From: Theodoxus fluviatilis
Lineage: Eukaryota; Mollusca; Gastropoda; Cycloneritida; Neritidae
Direction of reading: 5' to 3'
Assembly (NCBI GenBank): GCA_034096865.1
Contig: JAWQFJ010001229.1
Span: forward strand, 82,501 to 146,500
DNA length: 64,000 nt
The position numbers and the translations under genes were made by a program. This document shows, piece by piece, positions 45,680 through 57,118 of the stretch (positions within the stretch are counted from its first letter, which is position 1; each line of letters begins with the position of its first letter). The notes beneath the pieces are model-generated. The model worked only from the letters and a program-made list of their open reading frames with translations, had not been told where the DNA came from and made no database searches.

Positions 45680-46767
45680 GTTTGTGTTTCTCATGCATAC
45701 AATTGTAGCTGCTAGAATATTTATAGGATTATTGATCAAAGGTTATTGTTGTCAATAATTTGAAATCAACAGTTATGAAACAGAAAATTAATATTTATTA
45801 TACAACATAGTTATGTCACAAACAATTTTATGATAAACTAAATGTAGCATGTTGGGGTTACTGACATGTTTCAATGGTTTAGTTGCTTTACAAGGATAAC
45901 ATATAATTATATATAAAAATAATTAATGGACATTAACTGATGATTAAGGCTCAGGTGTAATTCAGTTGAATTATGAAAACAAATGGGAGGGGGAGATGGG
46001 AGAGGTTTCCAAAGGATGGTGGAGGAACGAAATAATACATATAGTTTTCACAGCAGGAGCCTCCTCATAATCATCAGTAACATTATCATAATCAGTAACA
46101 TCATTTTAATTATCATTAATATTATCTTAATAACATCATCATTGTCAATATCTTTTCAATAATCAGGGACATTATAACCATCAGTAACATCATTGTCATA
46201 ATAATTTTTATACTTGATTTTTCACAATCTGTAACATTATCATTCAGACCCCCACGCCACCCCAAATGTGTATATGTACAAAAGCATAAGTATACACATG
46301 ATACAGTGAATATGTTGAAATCCATGTAACACTTTACAATTGAGGGTAAAATATAGACTGCCAGAGTCCAGAAAACAAAACCCATCAAGATAGCCTTTGA
46401 CTGATCATTGTCCCTCACTTCTGCTGCTTGCCAAACTGAGGAAGGACTGGCTGAAATGTTTATCGTTCATTAAACCAGGGATCCCTACACCTTCCGTTCA
46501 ACCAGGTGATCAATATACTCATGGACATGGCTTTGTACATTTACCAAGTTACCTCCTTTGCCACTGAAACCATCATTGTTACCTTCTTTTCTGCAATATG
46601 TTTTCTGTAGCAATTGTATGGAACAAGTAAAATTTTAGGCCAGATGTGTATGGAATCAAAGATTTTCTTTTTGATAGTAAATGTGTTTCTTCACACAAGT
46701 GTAATTACCTTATTCAAAACTTTGTCATGATCTCTTAAGTCAAATATAATAATTGTATTTATTTCAG
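45680..46767. other. intron of the Myb-like gene, AT-rich with ATTATC repeats
   Basis: 46060-46240 has loose ATCAGTAACATTATC repeats. No gene. Confidence 0.6.
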
Positions 46768-47185
46768 ATACAAAACAATCAAAGACAAGCATGGCACAAC
46801 TGGGAGCAGCAGGTGCCATTGGCCGTATTTTGATCTGCTGGATGCCATGTTCCAGTCGGATCCGGCCATTGTCCCTGTTGCCCCAGTGGCATCAATGCCA
46901 TGGCCAACGTCCTCCTCAGCAACATCAGCACCACAGGAAGAAGAAGACGAAGAGATGCAGGCTCATGATGAGTTGCCCACTCTTCATGTGCCAAGACGGC
47001 GTAAGAGAAAACAGAGGGATGAGCCGGAATGGTTCAAGACCTTCCATGAAGACTTGAAAAAAATGCATATGGAGCGATTGGAGGAAGATAAACGAAAGAC
47101 TGAGATAGAGAGGCAGCGGTTGGCAGTCCTCACGCGAATTGCAGACAATCTTGAAAAACTCAACGTCCACCAACCTTTTCCCTAA
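46768..47185 (+). CDS. Harbinger Myb-like protein, exon 8 (C-terminus)
   Basis: Acceptor TGTATTTATTTCAG. It completes the Myb domain (YKTIKDKHGTTGSSRCHWPY and FDLLDAMF), then a Pro/Ser linker, an acidic EEEDEEMQ run, a basic RRRKRKQRDEPEWF and a charged C-terminal helix; TAA at 47183-47185. A terminal helix of this type is common in these proteins and probably mediates protein contacts. Confidence 0.85.
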
Positions 47186-47884
47186 TTGATCCAATTGCAG
47201 TTGACATAATTATACATGTAATATCACAGTTAGCCTGTGAGCCCAAACCTATGGCTAATCTTGAAAAAGATCTGACATAGGTCATTAATGAATGAGTTCA
47301 GAAACATTTGGCCTGATAGTTTTATTGTTGTAGCAGTTTATTTGGTATTCAAGCAACATGTGCATTCTTTCAACTCTTCATGTGTACCTCTGGGCAATCT
47401 CTCCAATCTTGTTTTGTTAAGGGGAGACATGGGTAAAAGAGAAGATATTTTTTTACTGCAATGAGTTTTGAAACTTTCATGCATGGTAATTCAAAGATAT
47501 ACATGAAAATAAGAGAAAACCACTTTTGCTCAATGGAAAAAAAAGTACATCATTTGTTAATTATTCAAATAACACATAATTTTCTATCTTTTGAAAAAAT
47601 GTTCAACTCAAAAACTATATACAGCATGATAAAAATGTTGGTTTCCTTAGATTTGTCATGTCAATATATAAAACTATTCAAAAGTGATCTTACTCAAAAT
47701 CACCAGAAAATGACATTTTGACTGTTTTTACAGTGGTGTCTTCCCTTAACTTAAATGCTGTTCATAAACTTTTCACTGCAAACTTATGGGTATTCCATAA
47801 AAAATCTTATATGGGTCATTATGGTTCAAGTTCCAAACTTTTGGGGTACCTAGTTTTTTTGTTGTAGTTTTTGGTTACTGATAA
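47186..47884. other. space between the two convergent Harbinger genes
   Basis: 700 bp AT-rich with no supported frame; presumably holds both polyadenylation regions. Confidence 0.6.
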
Positions 47885-48766
47885 TTATGCCAAAGTGTAC
47901 ATTATTTGGACTCTTTTGGTGTGTGCTTCTTGAGCTATTGCCCCCTCTTGTTCTGTGATTACACTGCTGATCTCTTCTACAATGATGTCTGTTTCATCAA
48001 AGGACTCTTTCTGCAGAATGAAGTTATGTAGCACACAACAGGCTGTGATAACTTTGGGCATGTCTCTAGTTCTCCTCATGTCTAAGTTGATCAGACGCCT
48101 GAATTTTCCCTTTAGGAGACCAAAAGCACGTTCTATGTCTACTCTGGTGGAGCTATGCAGCTGGTTGTACTTTTTCTCTTGTGGCGTCAGATGGCCATTG
48201 TCACGAAATGGATTCAAGAGAAACGTGGTCAACCCATATGCTGAATCCCCCAGCAAATGGAAATTGTTTGGAGGTGGATTTGCTCGCAGATAAGAATAGA
48301 GGGGACTGGATTTGAACGCGCGTGCGTCATGGACAGACCCAGGGTAGCCACAATAGATGTCAAGGAAACGCAGATGGCTATCACAAACACCCTGCAAATG
48401 AAATGCAGGATATCCTTTCCTGCAAATGAAGGAGTTGCGGAAGTCAGAGGGGCCAGTGATGGGAATGTATGTTCCATCAATGGCACCAATGACCCCCGGA
48501 AAACCTGTGCGTGCACTAAATGCATCTGCAATTGCAGCATACTGTCGTGGTGATGGCCATGAGACCAATTCTGGAAGAAGTGTTCCTGACAGGATGTTGC
48601 AGATGTTCATCAAGCAATAGTGCAATGATCCCTTGCTCATTCCAAATCTGTCAGCCACACCTCTCAAACTCTCTTGGTTGCTCAAACACCAGAGTGATGC
48701 CAGGGTCCTCTTCTCCAGGCTGATGGTTCTTGCTGGGGTATGTGGACCAAGAAGTTCCAAAAGATC
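47885..48766 (-). CDS. Harbinger transposase, exon 2 (DDE domain)
   Basis: HARBI1-type transposase that cuts and pastes the element. From acceptor CATTTTATTTTCAG it reads DLLELLGPHTPARTISLEKR, a helix-turn-helix-like SLRGVADRFGMSKGSLH, then the catalytic domain: first Asp in GVIGAIDGTYIPI, second Asp in LLGDSAYGLTTF and the Glu in DIERAFGLLKGKFRRL. It ends with a TAA at 47885. 293 codons without a lesion. The domain and spacing match DDE_Tnp_4 proteins. Confidence 0.93.
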   Translation of the reverse strand, partial: DLLELLGPHTPARTISLEKRTLASLWCLSNQESLRGVADRFGMSKGSLHYCLMNICNILSGTLLPELVSWPSPRQYAAIADAFSARTGFPGVIGAIDGTYIPITGPSDFRNSFICRKGYPAFHLQGVCDSHLRFLDIYCGYPGSVHDARAFKSSPLYSYLRANPPPNNFHLLGDSAYGLTTFLLNPFRDNGHLTPQEKKYNQLHSSTRVDIERAFGLLKGKFRRLINLDMRRTRDMPKVITACCVLHNFILQKESFDETDIIVEEISSVITEQEGAIAQEAHTKRVQIMYTLA

Positions 48767-49496
48767 CTGAAAATAAAATGAAAAGATTGTTACACTTTTC
48801 AAAAGATATCATCAGTCATACAAAATCATTAAATTGCTAACTTGATTACAATTCTTGTTTTTCAAAGTGTTGGGTCTTTGAACAAAATATTTATGCTTGT
48901 AAATTGTCAAGTTGGAATTGATCTTGTAAGTAGGGTGACCCTGGGTTATTTTCACCTCTAGGAGAATGAGTGGCTAGCTCCATGCCAGAAAGTTGGTTCA
49001 CTTTCTTTGCTAGCTCATTACAAATTTTCATTATTAGTTAAACTCAAAGATGACAGGACAGGCACAGCTACTTTCCTTTAGCAGTAATTTATATTTTAAG
49101 ATTACATCTTTCAATCATATCAGCAGTCCACATTTCAGGGAAAGGGCATGCACACATTCTAATGATGTGCTACAATCCAGACTTTTGCTGTCAAGTTAAT
49201 GTATAGATTTATTTAGTAGTCAGACCTTTGAATTTCTGGAAGATTTGTAATGGCATTGAAAGGATTTTGTAGACTTGCAGCTTTCTGTTAGTTATGATTT
49301 GTTTCTTCCCTTTTCAACTTTATTATTGGTTTGAAGAACAAATGTTTGTTAGTTATTGAATTCTGTATCAAAACATGTTTTCTACACTGTCTCTAAAATG
49401 TTTTATGCACACTTCATTTAGCACATAAAACTGCAGTTGTCAGATGTCTAGGTATTACAGAAAGATAGCTAATAGTGATGGAGTGGTTGAGGTTTG

Positions 49497-49533
49497 TGTG
49501 AGTGTGTGTGTGAGTGAGTGTGTGTGTGTGTGA

Positions 49534-49572
<39 letters not shown>
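49497..49572. repeat. (GT)n/(GA GT)n microsatellite
   Basis: GT repeats broken by GAGTGAGT. Confidence 0.9.
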
Positions 49573-49576
<4 letters not shown>

Positions 49577-50589
49577 CAAGAGTTAAATTATTATGTTATA
49601 TAAATGCATTTCTTTGGCTATAATATTGTGTGTTGGATATTTATATCTGGTCATTTAGGGTTGACTAGCCTTTGGTCACTCTATTGTCTGCAGTCTCTGC
49701 AGGGCAGTTTTTTTTTTACTGACAATTAATGCACAATGTAATTTGATTGCACATGAGCATATTTAGAACAATGCAAATCTATTAGAAGTCAAATCACATT
49801 CTGTCATAGTAAGGAACTTGTTTGAGTTACATTGCTGTAAACCATTTTAAAATGATTGTGAAATTTGCTTTTCATGTGAATGATGGAAATAAATACATAA
49901 AAACAAAACATGAATCATCATTATAATTTAAATGTACTAGATTCCTCAGTTGCTTTTGTGATAGGGTGCACCCATCACCAAATGTATTTGCCCTCTCCCT
50001 CTCCCCCTCCCCAACATGCATCATGTGTGTCCAGTGAGTCTGACACCCGTTCCACATGGCCAGCCACAACACTGTTCTCTTCTGCTAGTCTGGAAGGGTC
50101 GAGTGGCTGCTGTTTATATCACTTGTTAACTGGATATGTCACACTTTCCCTCTCTCCCTGTCATATGTCTTGAGTGTTACATGTCCATTCTCTATTACTA
50201 TCCGAATATGAAGCTCTGTACTGCTGTCAGTTTGGTAGGGTCCAATGGTTGCGCGTTCGATCACTTGTTTCAACGTGACATGTGAATGCAGACTGTTCCC
50301 CAGGCATGTGCATTGTTCCACATTGTGGGAACAATGCCAACTCTTCCCTTTGTTCATCCCCACCAAGAACCTGTCTTACCACCAGGCCCAATCACACTTG
50401 CAAAATTATTTTAAGGTGACATCATTTTAAAATTCCATTAAGACAGAATGCCTGATTTCCCGATTTGACTGTAACACATCCATCCCTAAGTGATTTGTGG
50501 GTGAAGATGGAAATCGCGATGTGAATTTTGCCCTATTGCCCTTTATGCTTTTTCGTTTTGAAGGTTCTACACATCCTCCGCTGGCTGAT

Positions 50590-50760
50590 AGGCAGTGGAA
50601 CTCTATTTCATAGATTTCATGTGACTGGTTAGTTGAGTCGTACTAGACTCCACTGGTGTGTATTGTTTTTATACCTTGGTAAAGATGGGTATTTATTAAC
50701 GTTGTGGCCTTATATAGCCTACAAGGCTGATAGGCCCTTGAACTCCATCCATCCACCCAC
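50590..50760 (+). mobile_element. SINE-like repeat end with CATCC tail
   Basis: Contains TAGCCTACAAGGCTGATAGG then ACTCCATCCATCCACCC, the characteristic end of the family. The head is degraded. Confidence 0.45.
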
Positions 50761-51240
50761 ACCCATGTTGACACTGCTTCGTATCGTAGCTGCTTTGAGA
50801 ATTTTTAAGAAAGATCAGAATAACCACAAAAATTGAAAACGAATACAGTTGTAAAATCCGCGATGTCAAAGGAACATGTATCCTTTTATATTGAAATATC
50901 CATAAATCGTTGGATGCAGTAGCATAAATGTAAACACGAATGATGCACTACCAATGCAGTGGAGTTTAAAACGTTCCTCACAATTATTATCTCTTTATAA
51001 ACAATTAATGCACTAAATTATAGTTTACACCCATGAAATTATCCATCTTTAATTTCGGTGTGTGACTGTCTACATCACAAATCGACCTATCAACACTACT
51101 CCGAGAGCCGAAAGGTTATTATTCATTCAAACGTTCACAAATGTACGAATACGTCTCCAAAACATACATCCTTAGATAATAGGAATATATAATAATAAAA
51201 CAAAGAGATTTCCGAAATAATCTGAGCTAATAATAATTAC

Positions 51241-51297
51241 CTGAAATGAAGATCGGCTCATTCGAAAATGCGCCTTGGAGCGGTGCCGAGCGTACAT
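51241..51297 (-). CDS. Harbinger transposase, exon 1
   Basis: 19 codons, MYARHRSKAHFRMSRSSFQ, ending at a GTAATT donor in phase 0 and joining DLLELLG. FRMS followed by a Phe is a common N-terminal motif of HARBI1-like proteins. The longer upstream frame on the same strand (51258-51497, ending GAEALHQA) abuts this one in a different frame, so a single-base deletion may have truncated the N-terminus. Confidence 0.75.
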
Positions 51298-51784
51298 GCT
51301 TGATGCAAAGCTTCAGCACCAATCTCTGCAGCAGTAGCATCATCAAGGTATGACCAGTCCATCTTTTCTGCTGGTGAAGTCAGTTGGTCTAGAAGCATCC
51401 ACAGTACGACTCCGGAATGACGAGAATGCAACGCTGCAGCCATATTGATTATTGGTCGAGAGTGAGAATTAGGCGGGCTGTGGGCAAAATTGCCCACCGA
51501 TAACTACATGTTTAAGGGAGGCAACTCTGTATCTTAATTAGTTGTGTAACCTCCCTTGAAGGCTTGATGTCAGTGTCGAGGCTTACGCCCCGTCAGCACT
51601 GTCATTTTGACATAATTTTCTATTTGAGCGGTGCCGAGCCTTCATGTACAGCTGCAACTTAACGTAATTTATCATCTTCCACACGAAACAAGCAGTCTGC
51701 AGCTGCTGGTTTACTCATTTGGTAAGAAGCGCAATCCGCGGCGATGAGAAGGCATCTTGGAAGCCATCTTGGCTACCGTTGGGT

Positions 51785-51861
51785 CATAACGAGTCGTTCA
51801 AGATGGCACACCGGTAGGTAGGCTACCGGTAGGCTACCGGTAGGTCGTCTTGAACGCACGG
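51785..51861 (-). repeat. right end of the Harbinger
   Basis: Inverted partner of 42215-42275: GCGTTCAAGACGACCTACCG, further CCTACCGGTAG units and CATCTTGAACGACTCGTTAT on the minus strand. Confidence 0.85.
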
Positions 51862-52126
51862 CAGGTCGACGCGATATAGAGATAGATCTACACAAGAGCG
51901 TCTGTTGCCATGGCTTGGCACGAGAACGAGGCGCGGAGCAAAGGGACGTAACTCTAAATTCTGACCCCGCTTCGCGTAATGAAAATCGATTGAGTTCGCG
52001 GTGTCAGCAAAGATTATAGGTACCTATAATCTTTGGTGTCAGTTCCAGAATGTCTGGCCAACGAAATCTGAACTTACGAAATACTTCTTGGTCATCATAG
52101 GTGTCGAAGGGATTAGTTCGGTCCCG

Positions 52127-52355
52127 GAAAATCCTGTTTCTTCGCAGAAGACGCCGCTGCCGTGCTCGGAAAAACAAAACGGCCGCCATATATTTACACG
52201 CGTTTAGGCCCTCGGAGGTGCAATAGCTTTATACGCGAAAATCCGTATAGGATAGGCTAACCAGATTGACGTGCATACCGATTGTTCCCGCCTATCCGCC
52301 CGTATAGGGGATAAACGCGATTAGTCCACTAAACGGACCGACGTGCATACGGGCC
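52127..52355 (-). repeat. right terminal inverted repeat of the outer element
   Basis: Reverse complement matches 40120-40315, with small insertions such as a TATATTTACACGCG-type segment absent on the left. Confidence 0.85.
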
Positions 52356-52358
52356 CTG

Positions 52359-53084
52359 GTCTGTAGATTGTCATTGCAAATTAACACTGGAAAAGTTGGC
52401 CAAACATGATTTGTCATGACATGGTGTAGTGTTTGAAACTGCACACCTTGGGCATATTGCTTCCCTTGCATTGCCTCTCCTGAGGTGGCCAGGGGTGAAA
52501 TTTCATGTGAAATATTTCCACAAAAGAGGGGTATTTAATCAAGATGATCACTAATGCACTGCTGGTGAATAAAGGAAGACAAGATAATTTGCTGAATGCA
52601 TGGATAGGCCATGTTGTCTGCAAGTAGCCTGAGAGCCCAATGTAGAATACAGGCATGCAATACCTGACTGTTCCCACATCAGACTTGTGAAGAAATACCG
52701 ACTTAAGCAAAGTTTAGGTGTAAAGCCTCATACATAATTCATGCAGCTTTGTAATTTATGTTCACATTCATACACTCACACACACACACAAGCCTACATA
52801 CACATGTAAATCTTCGACGAAGCTGGATTATTCCATAGTTCATTGCACTTAAATTACATGTCTACCTCACCACTACTCCAATGGAATAGCTGGCTCTCTT
52901 TTGGCAATGTTCAGATGGAGAAGCAAGTATGACAACCATATGAAACAAAGTGTTGGCCGCACTGACAAATCAGCAGTCCAGCTGATGAGCAAAGGCAAGT
53001 GTCAGATGTTAATTCAACATGACATTACCATTATGTAGTGATCAATATATACAATTGATACCTCTATTGAAGCAATATTGCTGT
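52359..53084. other. intergenic DNA, no gene seen
   Basis: No supported frame or recognised repeat. Confidence 0.4.
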
Positions 53085-53506
53085 CATCCCAGCTCAGATG
53101 GCCTGGTCACCTCATTAGGATGAACAACAACCGAATTCCAAAACAGCTATTCTTTTTTCGAACTGGCTCAAGGAAGAAGAAAAGTTGATCGGCCGCACAA
53201 GCGCTGTAGAGACAATCTGAAGGAAGATCTGAGATGGTGTGGTGTCGGACTACTTCAGCTTGAGGAGGCAGCGCAGGATCGCCCCCGGTGGCGAGCAAAT
53301 CACTCGCAAGGCATCCGCAGCGCTGGGGGAGGAGCGTCACCAGCAGCCTGCAGCAGCCCGTGAGTGGCGACACAGTGGCGGCAGCCCCCGTGACTGACAG
53401 CCACGGACTTCAGTGCCCCACCTGCTTGAAACTTTACCGCTCCAGACTGGGCCTGCAGAGCCATCAAAAGACCCATAGGGACGGGAGCGTTACCGCTTAT
53501 CCTTGA
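53085..53506 (+). mobile_element. LINE ORF2 C-terminus with C2H2 finger
   Basis: Encodes the end of another LINE family: QLRWPGHLIRMNNNRIPKQL, then RPHKRCRDNLKEDLRW, AQDRPRWRANHS and, after a frame change near 53290, a terminal C2H2 finger CPTCLKLYRSRLGLQSHQKT with TGA at about 53506. Frames are broken, so this is a dead 5'-truncated copy. Confidence 0.75.
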
Positions 53507-54324
53507 AACAAGAAACAACCGAAGAAGATGAAAAAAATTATCAATAATCTGTCTTCCAATGAATCCCGGCTTTTGAGGTGGGGGTGGAACGCCGTAATTT
53601 GTCTTCCTATGAGTTGGGAGTAGAAATCATTCTAGTCCACTATAGAGACTCGCCTGCCGGCGAAAGGGTCATTACTGACTCTGGTTCACAGAATGGGTGG
53701 GAATAGGCCCATGGCGGGGTCGTGGTGCTTAACTGCTGACTTTTTCCCAACACAGTGCCCGCTACGGGAGACGGACAGAAAGTTTTGTTCCACAGGTGAG
53801 GACTGAACCCCGATGAACATCCGAGTGAGATTTGATTTTGAGTGTCATAGATGCTTCTGGAGAAAATGTTTGAGAAACACACGTGTAACAATCCACTGGT
53901 TTTTGAATGAAGGAAATGAGGTGCTACTGAATTTTGGCAATGTCCGATCAATTTAAGTGCTGGTGGTGCTGCTGGAAAAAATGTCACCCGCAACTTCGTT
54001 TTGCACTTCCTCCGCTTGAAACAGGTCTGAAACATATTGCCTGAACAAGAACATGCAACAATTGTTTGTTCCGTGTACTGACGCAGTTTAAAATGCGGTA
54101 TTGCAGGTTCACTCGTTTCAGTCATGCAACACTCGCCCTTACACTACAGCAGTGCAGACGTAAATTCTGTGGCCCAGCGGTTTTTCCGTTCGACCTATGA
54201 TAGCTTGCTGATGATTGTTGTGATGTTCGATACTGTATAGACTTTAGCCAAAGATTGCTTTAGCGTTGCATCCTTGGGCAAGGTGCTTCATCCACATTGC
54301 CTCTCCTACCGAGGAGTAAAACTG
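53507..54324. other. intergenic DNA, no gene recognised
   Basis: The 161-codon minus frame at 53640-54125 has no recognisable domain and a composition I do not trust. Confidence 0.4.
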
Positions 54325-54333
54325 GTCACTGGG

Positions 54334-54598
54334 GCTGAAATGGTCGTTGTCCCCAACATTTCCGGACAGAGTACTCCAAGTACTCTGTCCGATCAGACTG
54401 AGTACTCGGTGTTTGAAATATTGTCCTTACAGTCACGTGACATACTGATGACCATGTGATATATCGCGACATGTTATTCACTCGGCGGTCTCGTTCTCGT
54501 TCAAATGCCGAGATTTCAAACACCGAGTACTCTGTTCGATCGGACAGAGTACTCGGAGTACTCTGTCCTGAAATGTTGGGGACAACGACCATTTCAGC
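54334..54598. mobile_element. 265-bp foldback MITE with 9-bp target duplication
   Basis: About 85-bp inverted arms beginning GCTGAAATGGTCGTTGTCCC with few mismatches. The identical 9-mer GTCACTGGG stands on both sides (54325-54333 and 54599-54607). A 9-bp duplication with long terminal repeats is typical of MuDR/Mutator-type elements. The arms contain nested palindromes of GACAGAGTACT/AGTACTCTGTC. Confidence 0.88.
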
Positions 54599-54651
54599 GT
54601 CACTGGGCGCTACATAGCGGCGACCGTGGATGAAATTTCACAAAAATAGTA

Positions 54652-55518
54652 AACAAGAAGGGCAAAGCCCATACGACTCACATGCTTGACCTTGACCTTT
54701 GCATGACCTTGACCTTCAGGTGACCCTCAAGGTCAAGGTCAAACAACTACACCTAGCAATGACATCATACACTAAGAAATGCTTTACACATTTTTTTTCC
54801 TACCAAAATACATGTGGCCTTGACCCAAGGTCAAGGTCATCCAAGGTCATGCAACACAAAGCTGTTAATTCAAGACATAGGATTAGGAAGCACAATGGTG
54901 CTTATTGGCACTTTCTACCATGAGATATGGTCACTTTTAGTGGTTCACTACCCCATTTTGGTCACATTTCATAAGGGTCAAAGTGACCTTGACCTTGATG
55001 ATATGTGACCAAATGTGTCTCATGATGAAAGTATAACATGTGCCCCACATAATTATTAAGTTTGAAACAGTTATCTTCCATAGTTCAGGGTCAGGATCAC
55101 TTCAAAATATGTATACAATCCAACTTTGAAGAGCTCCTGTGACCTTGACCTTGAAGCAAAGTCAACCAAACTGGTATCAAAAGATAGGGCTTACTTTGCC
55201 CTATATACCATATATAGGTCAGGTATTCGATCTCAAAAACTTCAGAGAAATTTGAGAAAATGTGAAAAATGGATGTTTTTTAGACAACATTTATGGCCCC
55301 TGCGACCTTGACCTTGAAGCAAGGTCAAGTCACCATGTATGTTTTTAGAGGCATTGTCATCATACACCATCATGCCAAATTGGGTGTTGATAGACTTAAT
55401 AGTCTCAGAGAAAAATCCAACGTTAAAGTTTTAAACGGACGCCCGGACGCCAGCCCGGACGCCAGCCCGGACGGACGAAACGGGTGAGAACATAGACTCA
55501 CTTTTGCTTCGCATGTGA
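54652..55518 (-). repeat. AGGTCA-rich dispersed repeat, copy 2
   Basis: Full-length minus copy from GGGCAAAGCCC to the GACTCACATGCGAAGC hairpin. AAAAATAGTA lies on both outer sides (about 54644 and 55513), suggesting a target duplication of 9-10 bp. Confidence 0.85.
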
Positions 55519-56256
55519 GTCAAAAATAGTATTGTAATAATAAGTTACAATTCTATTACCTTTCCGACGTTGCAAATGTAATTTTCAATGGAACTTGATT
55601 GTTTTAAAATGAAACCCGTATCGTGCTTCTGTAGTGAGGTAGAGAAAGTGTTAGTTAGCTGTTTAACTTTAACCTCGATCTCTCAAACGAAGTGAAAAAT
55701 AGATTGCTATTCTTCCCGGTTATATAGTCACCGATTGTATGATCTTATCAGCATATTCTTTTATTGCAGTATTTGTAGTACGCATTCGTTCACTACGAAT
55801 TCCATTATTAATTTTGTAGCATTGTATTAAGTTTGAGTTCTTTGTAAAGGAATTCATGTTGGAGTATCAAACTAGAGCACAGAGTGCATTCCGCCTATTG
55901 GCTATTCTCATCTCGGCATGTGAGGATCTTAATTCCCTAAGAAGTCTCTGGGAAGAAGTCCCAAGGGAAAACAAAATTACACGGGTTAGGAACCCATGAT
56001 TGAGGTTCTGGGACCATCTCGGCCTCAGCGAATAAAAAAGAGGAGCCGGAGGAAAGGAGGCTGAAATGTGCTGAGTCGAGATCGAGGGGGGAGTCAAGAT
56101 ATTCGGAGAAGTCGGGAGACCGGAGGTGGACAGGGAAGTGGATGGACATGGCATACATGTGTCATTTATCTGTATTTAAAGTACTAAATGTATGTGTTGT
56201 TGTTTGTTCATCGATTTCGATGACGACCACCTATAATCACCCCAAGAAGGGAGCCT

Positions 56257-56288
<32 letters not shown>

Positions 56289-56361
56289 CGGGGAGGAGGC
56301 AAGGGAATGGTTGCCTTTCACGAGCTGTGCAGGTGGCTGATCTTCTTCTTCTCGAACGCCA
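55519..56361. other. intergenic DNA, no gene seen; poly-G run
   Basis: G-run at about 56258-56287. Minus frames at 55867-56158 are not protein-like. Confidence 0.4.
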
Positions 56362-56640
56362 TCACACTTGGATTTTAGAGTCAAGGATGAAATGGGCTGT
56401 CTTCTGGAGAGATTCCACCCTGCCGTACAACTTTTCCTGAATGCTTGCTGGTTCTGGCCAAACGTCCTCTCGCAGCAGTCGGTTGTTCCTGCATTCCTGC
56501 AGAATGTGTTCAGCCGTCTGGTCAGCCTCTCCACAGGAGCACTTTGGGGATGGCACAAGTCTGAATCTCTTGTGCAGTGGCTGATGATGAGGCCAATTCG
56601 CGCTCGTGCAATGAGGACATGTGATGAAAATGTCCTGACA
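56362..56640 (-). mobile_element. LINE C-terminal fragment (C-x-C...H type)
   Basis: The minus strand encodes KRFRLVPSPKCSCGEADQTA, EHILQECRNNRLLREDVWP and a tail ending LDSKIQV at a stop. The CxCG...TAEHILQxC motif is typical of the C-terminus of several LINE families. Confidence 0.7.
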
Positions 56641-56799
56641 GGCGGTATATCATATGTACGTGCATCATGTATGCTGCCATGTAAGGAATTTTATCCAGAT
56701 CCCACCAACGCTACAAGTTACAACACCTATTTTGTCCACGCTCAGCACCTGCTACGCTCTACCAGACTCGAAACGATTTTAGGGTGGAAATGACTCTGA

Positions 56800-57118
56800 A
56801 ATTTCAAGAACGGAACCATTGACATTCGGAAAGTCAAATTAGCGCCTTTCTCTCGCAGTTGGACGAGAATAAATATAGCTTCATAAGTAGGGCGGCGCTG
56901 CAGTGTCTCAAAGAGCGAATAATCTGATTAACAAATTATTTATTTGAAAAAGACGAAAAATGTTAACATTTGCAACTGACTGCGTTTGAGACGTTACATT
57001 CGACACGTGACGTGTTCGTGCTGCGTCAGCACTAGCTATAGCAACACGTACGTTTCCTTTGAAATGTCTCAAAACGTCCAAGATCGGTTCATCAATTTTA
57101 CTCATTTTTTGCTTTACA
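56800..57118. other. intergenic DNA, no gene seen
   Basis: No supported frame. Confidence 0.4.

Larger units (their letters stand above)
48767..51240. other. 2.5-kb intron of the transposase gene
   Basis: Non-coding. It includes a (GT)n-rich run at about 49497-49572 and a SINE-like copy near 50590-50760. Confidence 0.7.
42215..51861. mobile_element. 9,647-bp autonomous PIF/Harbinger element
   Basis: Ends AGGCGTGTTCAAGAC and (inverted) CCGTGCGTTCAAGAC continue as about 60-bp inverted repeats with ACCTACCGGTA units and an inner CATCTTGAACGACT. CAG flanks both ends (42212-42214 and 51862-51864). Joining the flanks restores the module GCAAATGCAGGTCGACG seen elsewhere in the window. It carries both Harbinger genes: a Myb-like protein on + and a DDE transposase on -, with 3' ends facing each other 700 bp apart. 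Confidence 0.9.
40120..52355. mobile_element. outer terminal-inverted-repeat element, host of the nested Harbinger
   Basis: Left end GGCCTGCAAACGTCGGTCCG and right end (inverted) GGCCCGTATGCACGTCGGTC share about 180-230 bp of inverted similarity, including TTTAGTGGACTAATCGCG and GTCTTCTGCGAAGAAACAGG. CTG flanks both ends (40117-40119 and 52356-52358). Without the 9.65-kb insertion it is about 2.6 kb and has no transposase, so it is a non-autonomous element of the PIF/Harbinger type by duplication and end sequence. Confidence 0.8.

Noticed and set aside
47955..48723. Plus-strand frames opposite the transposase
   Set aside because: Shadows of the HARBI1-type gene on the minus strand.
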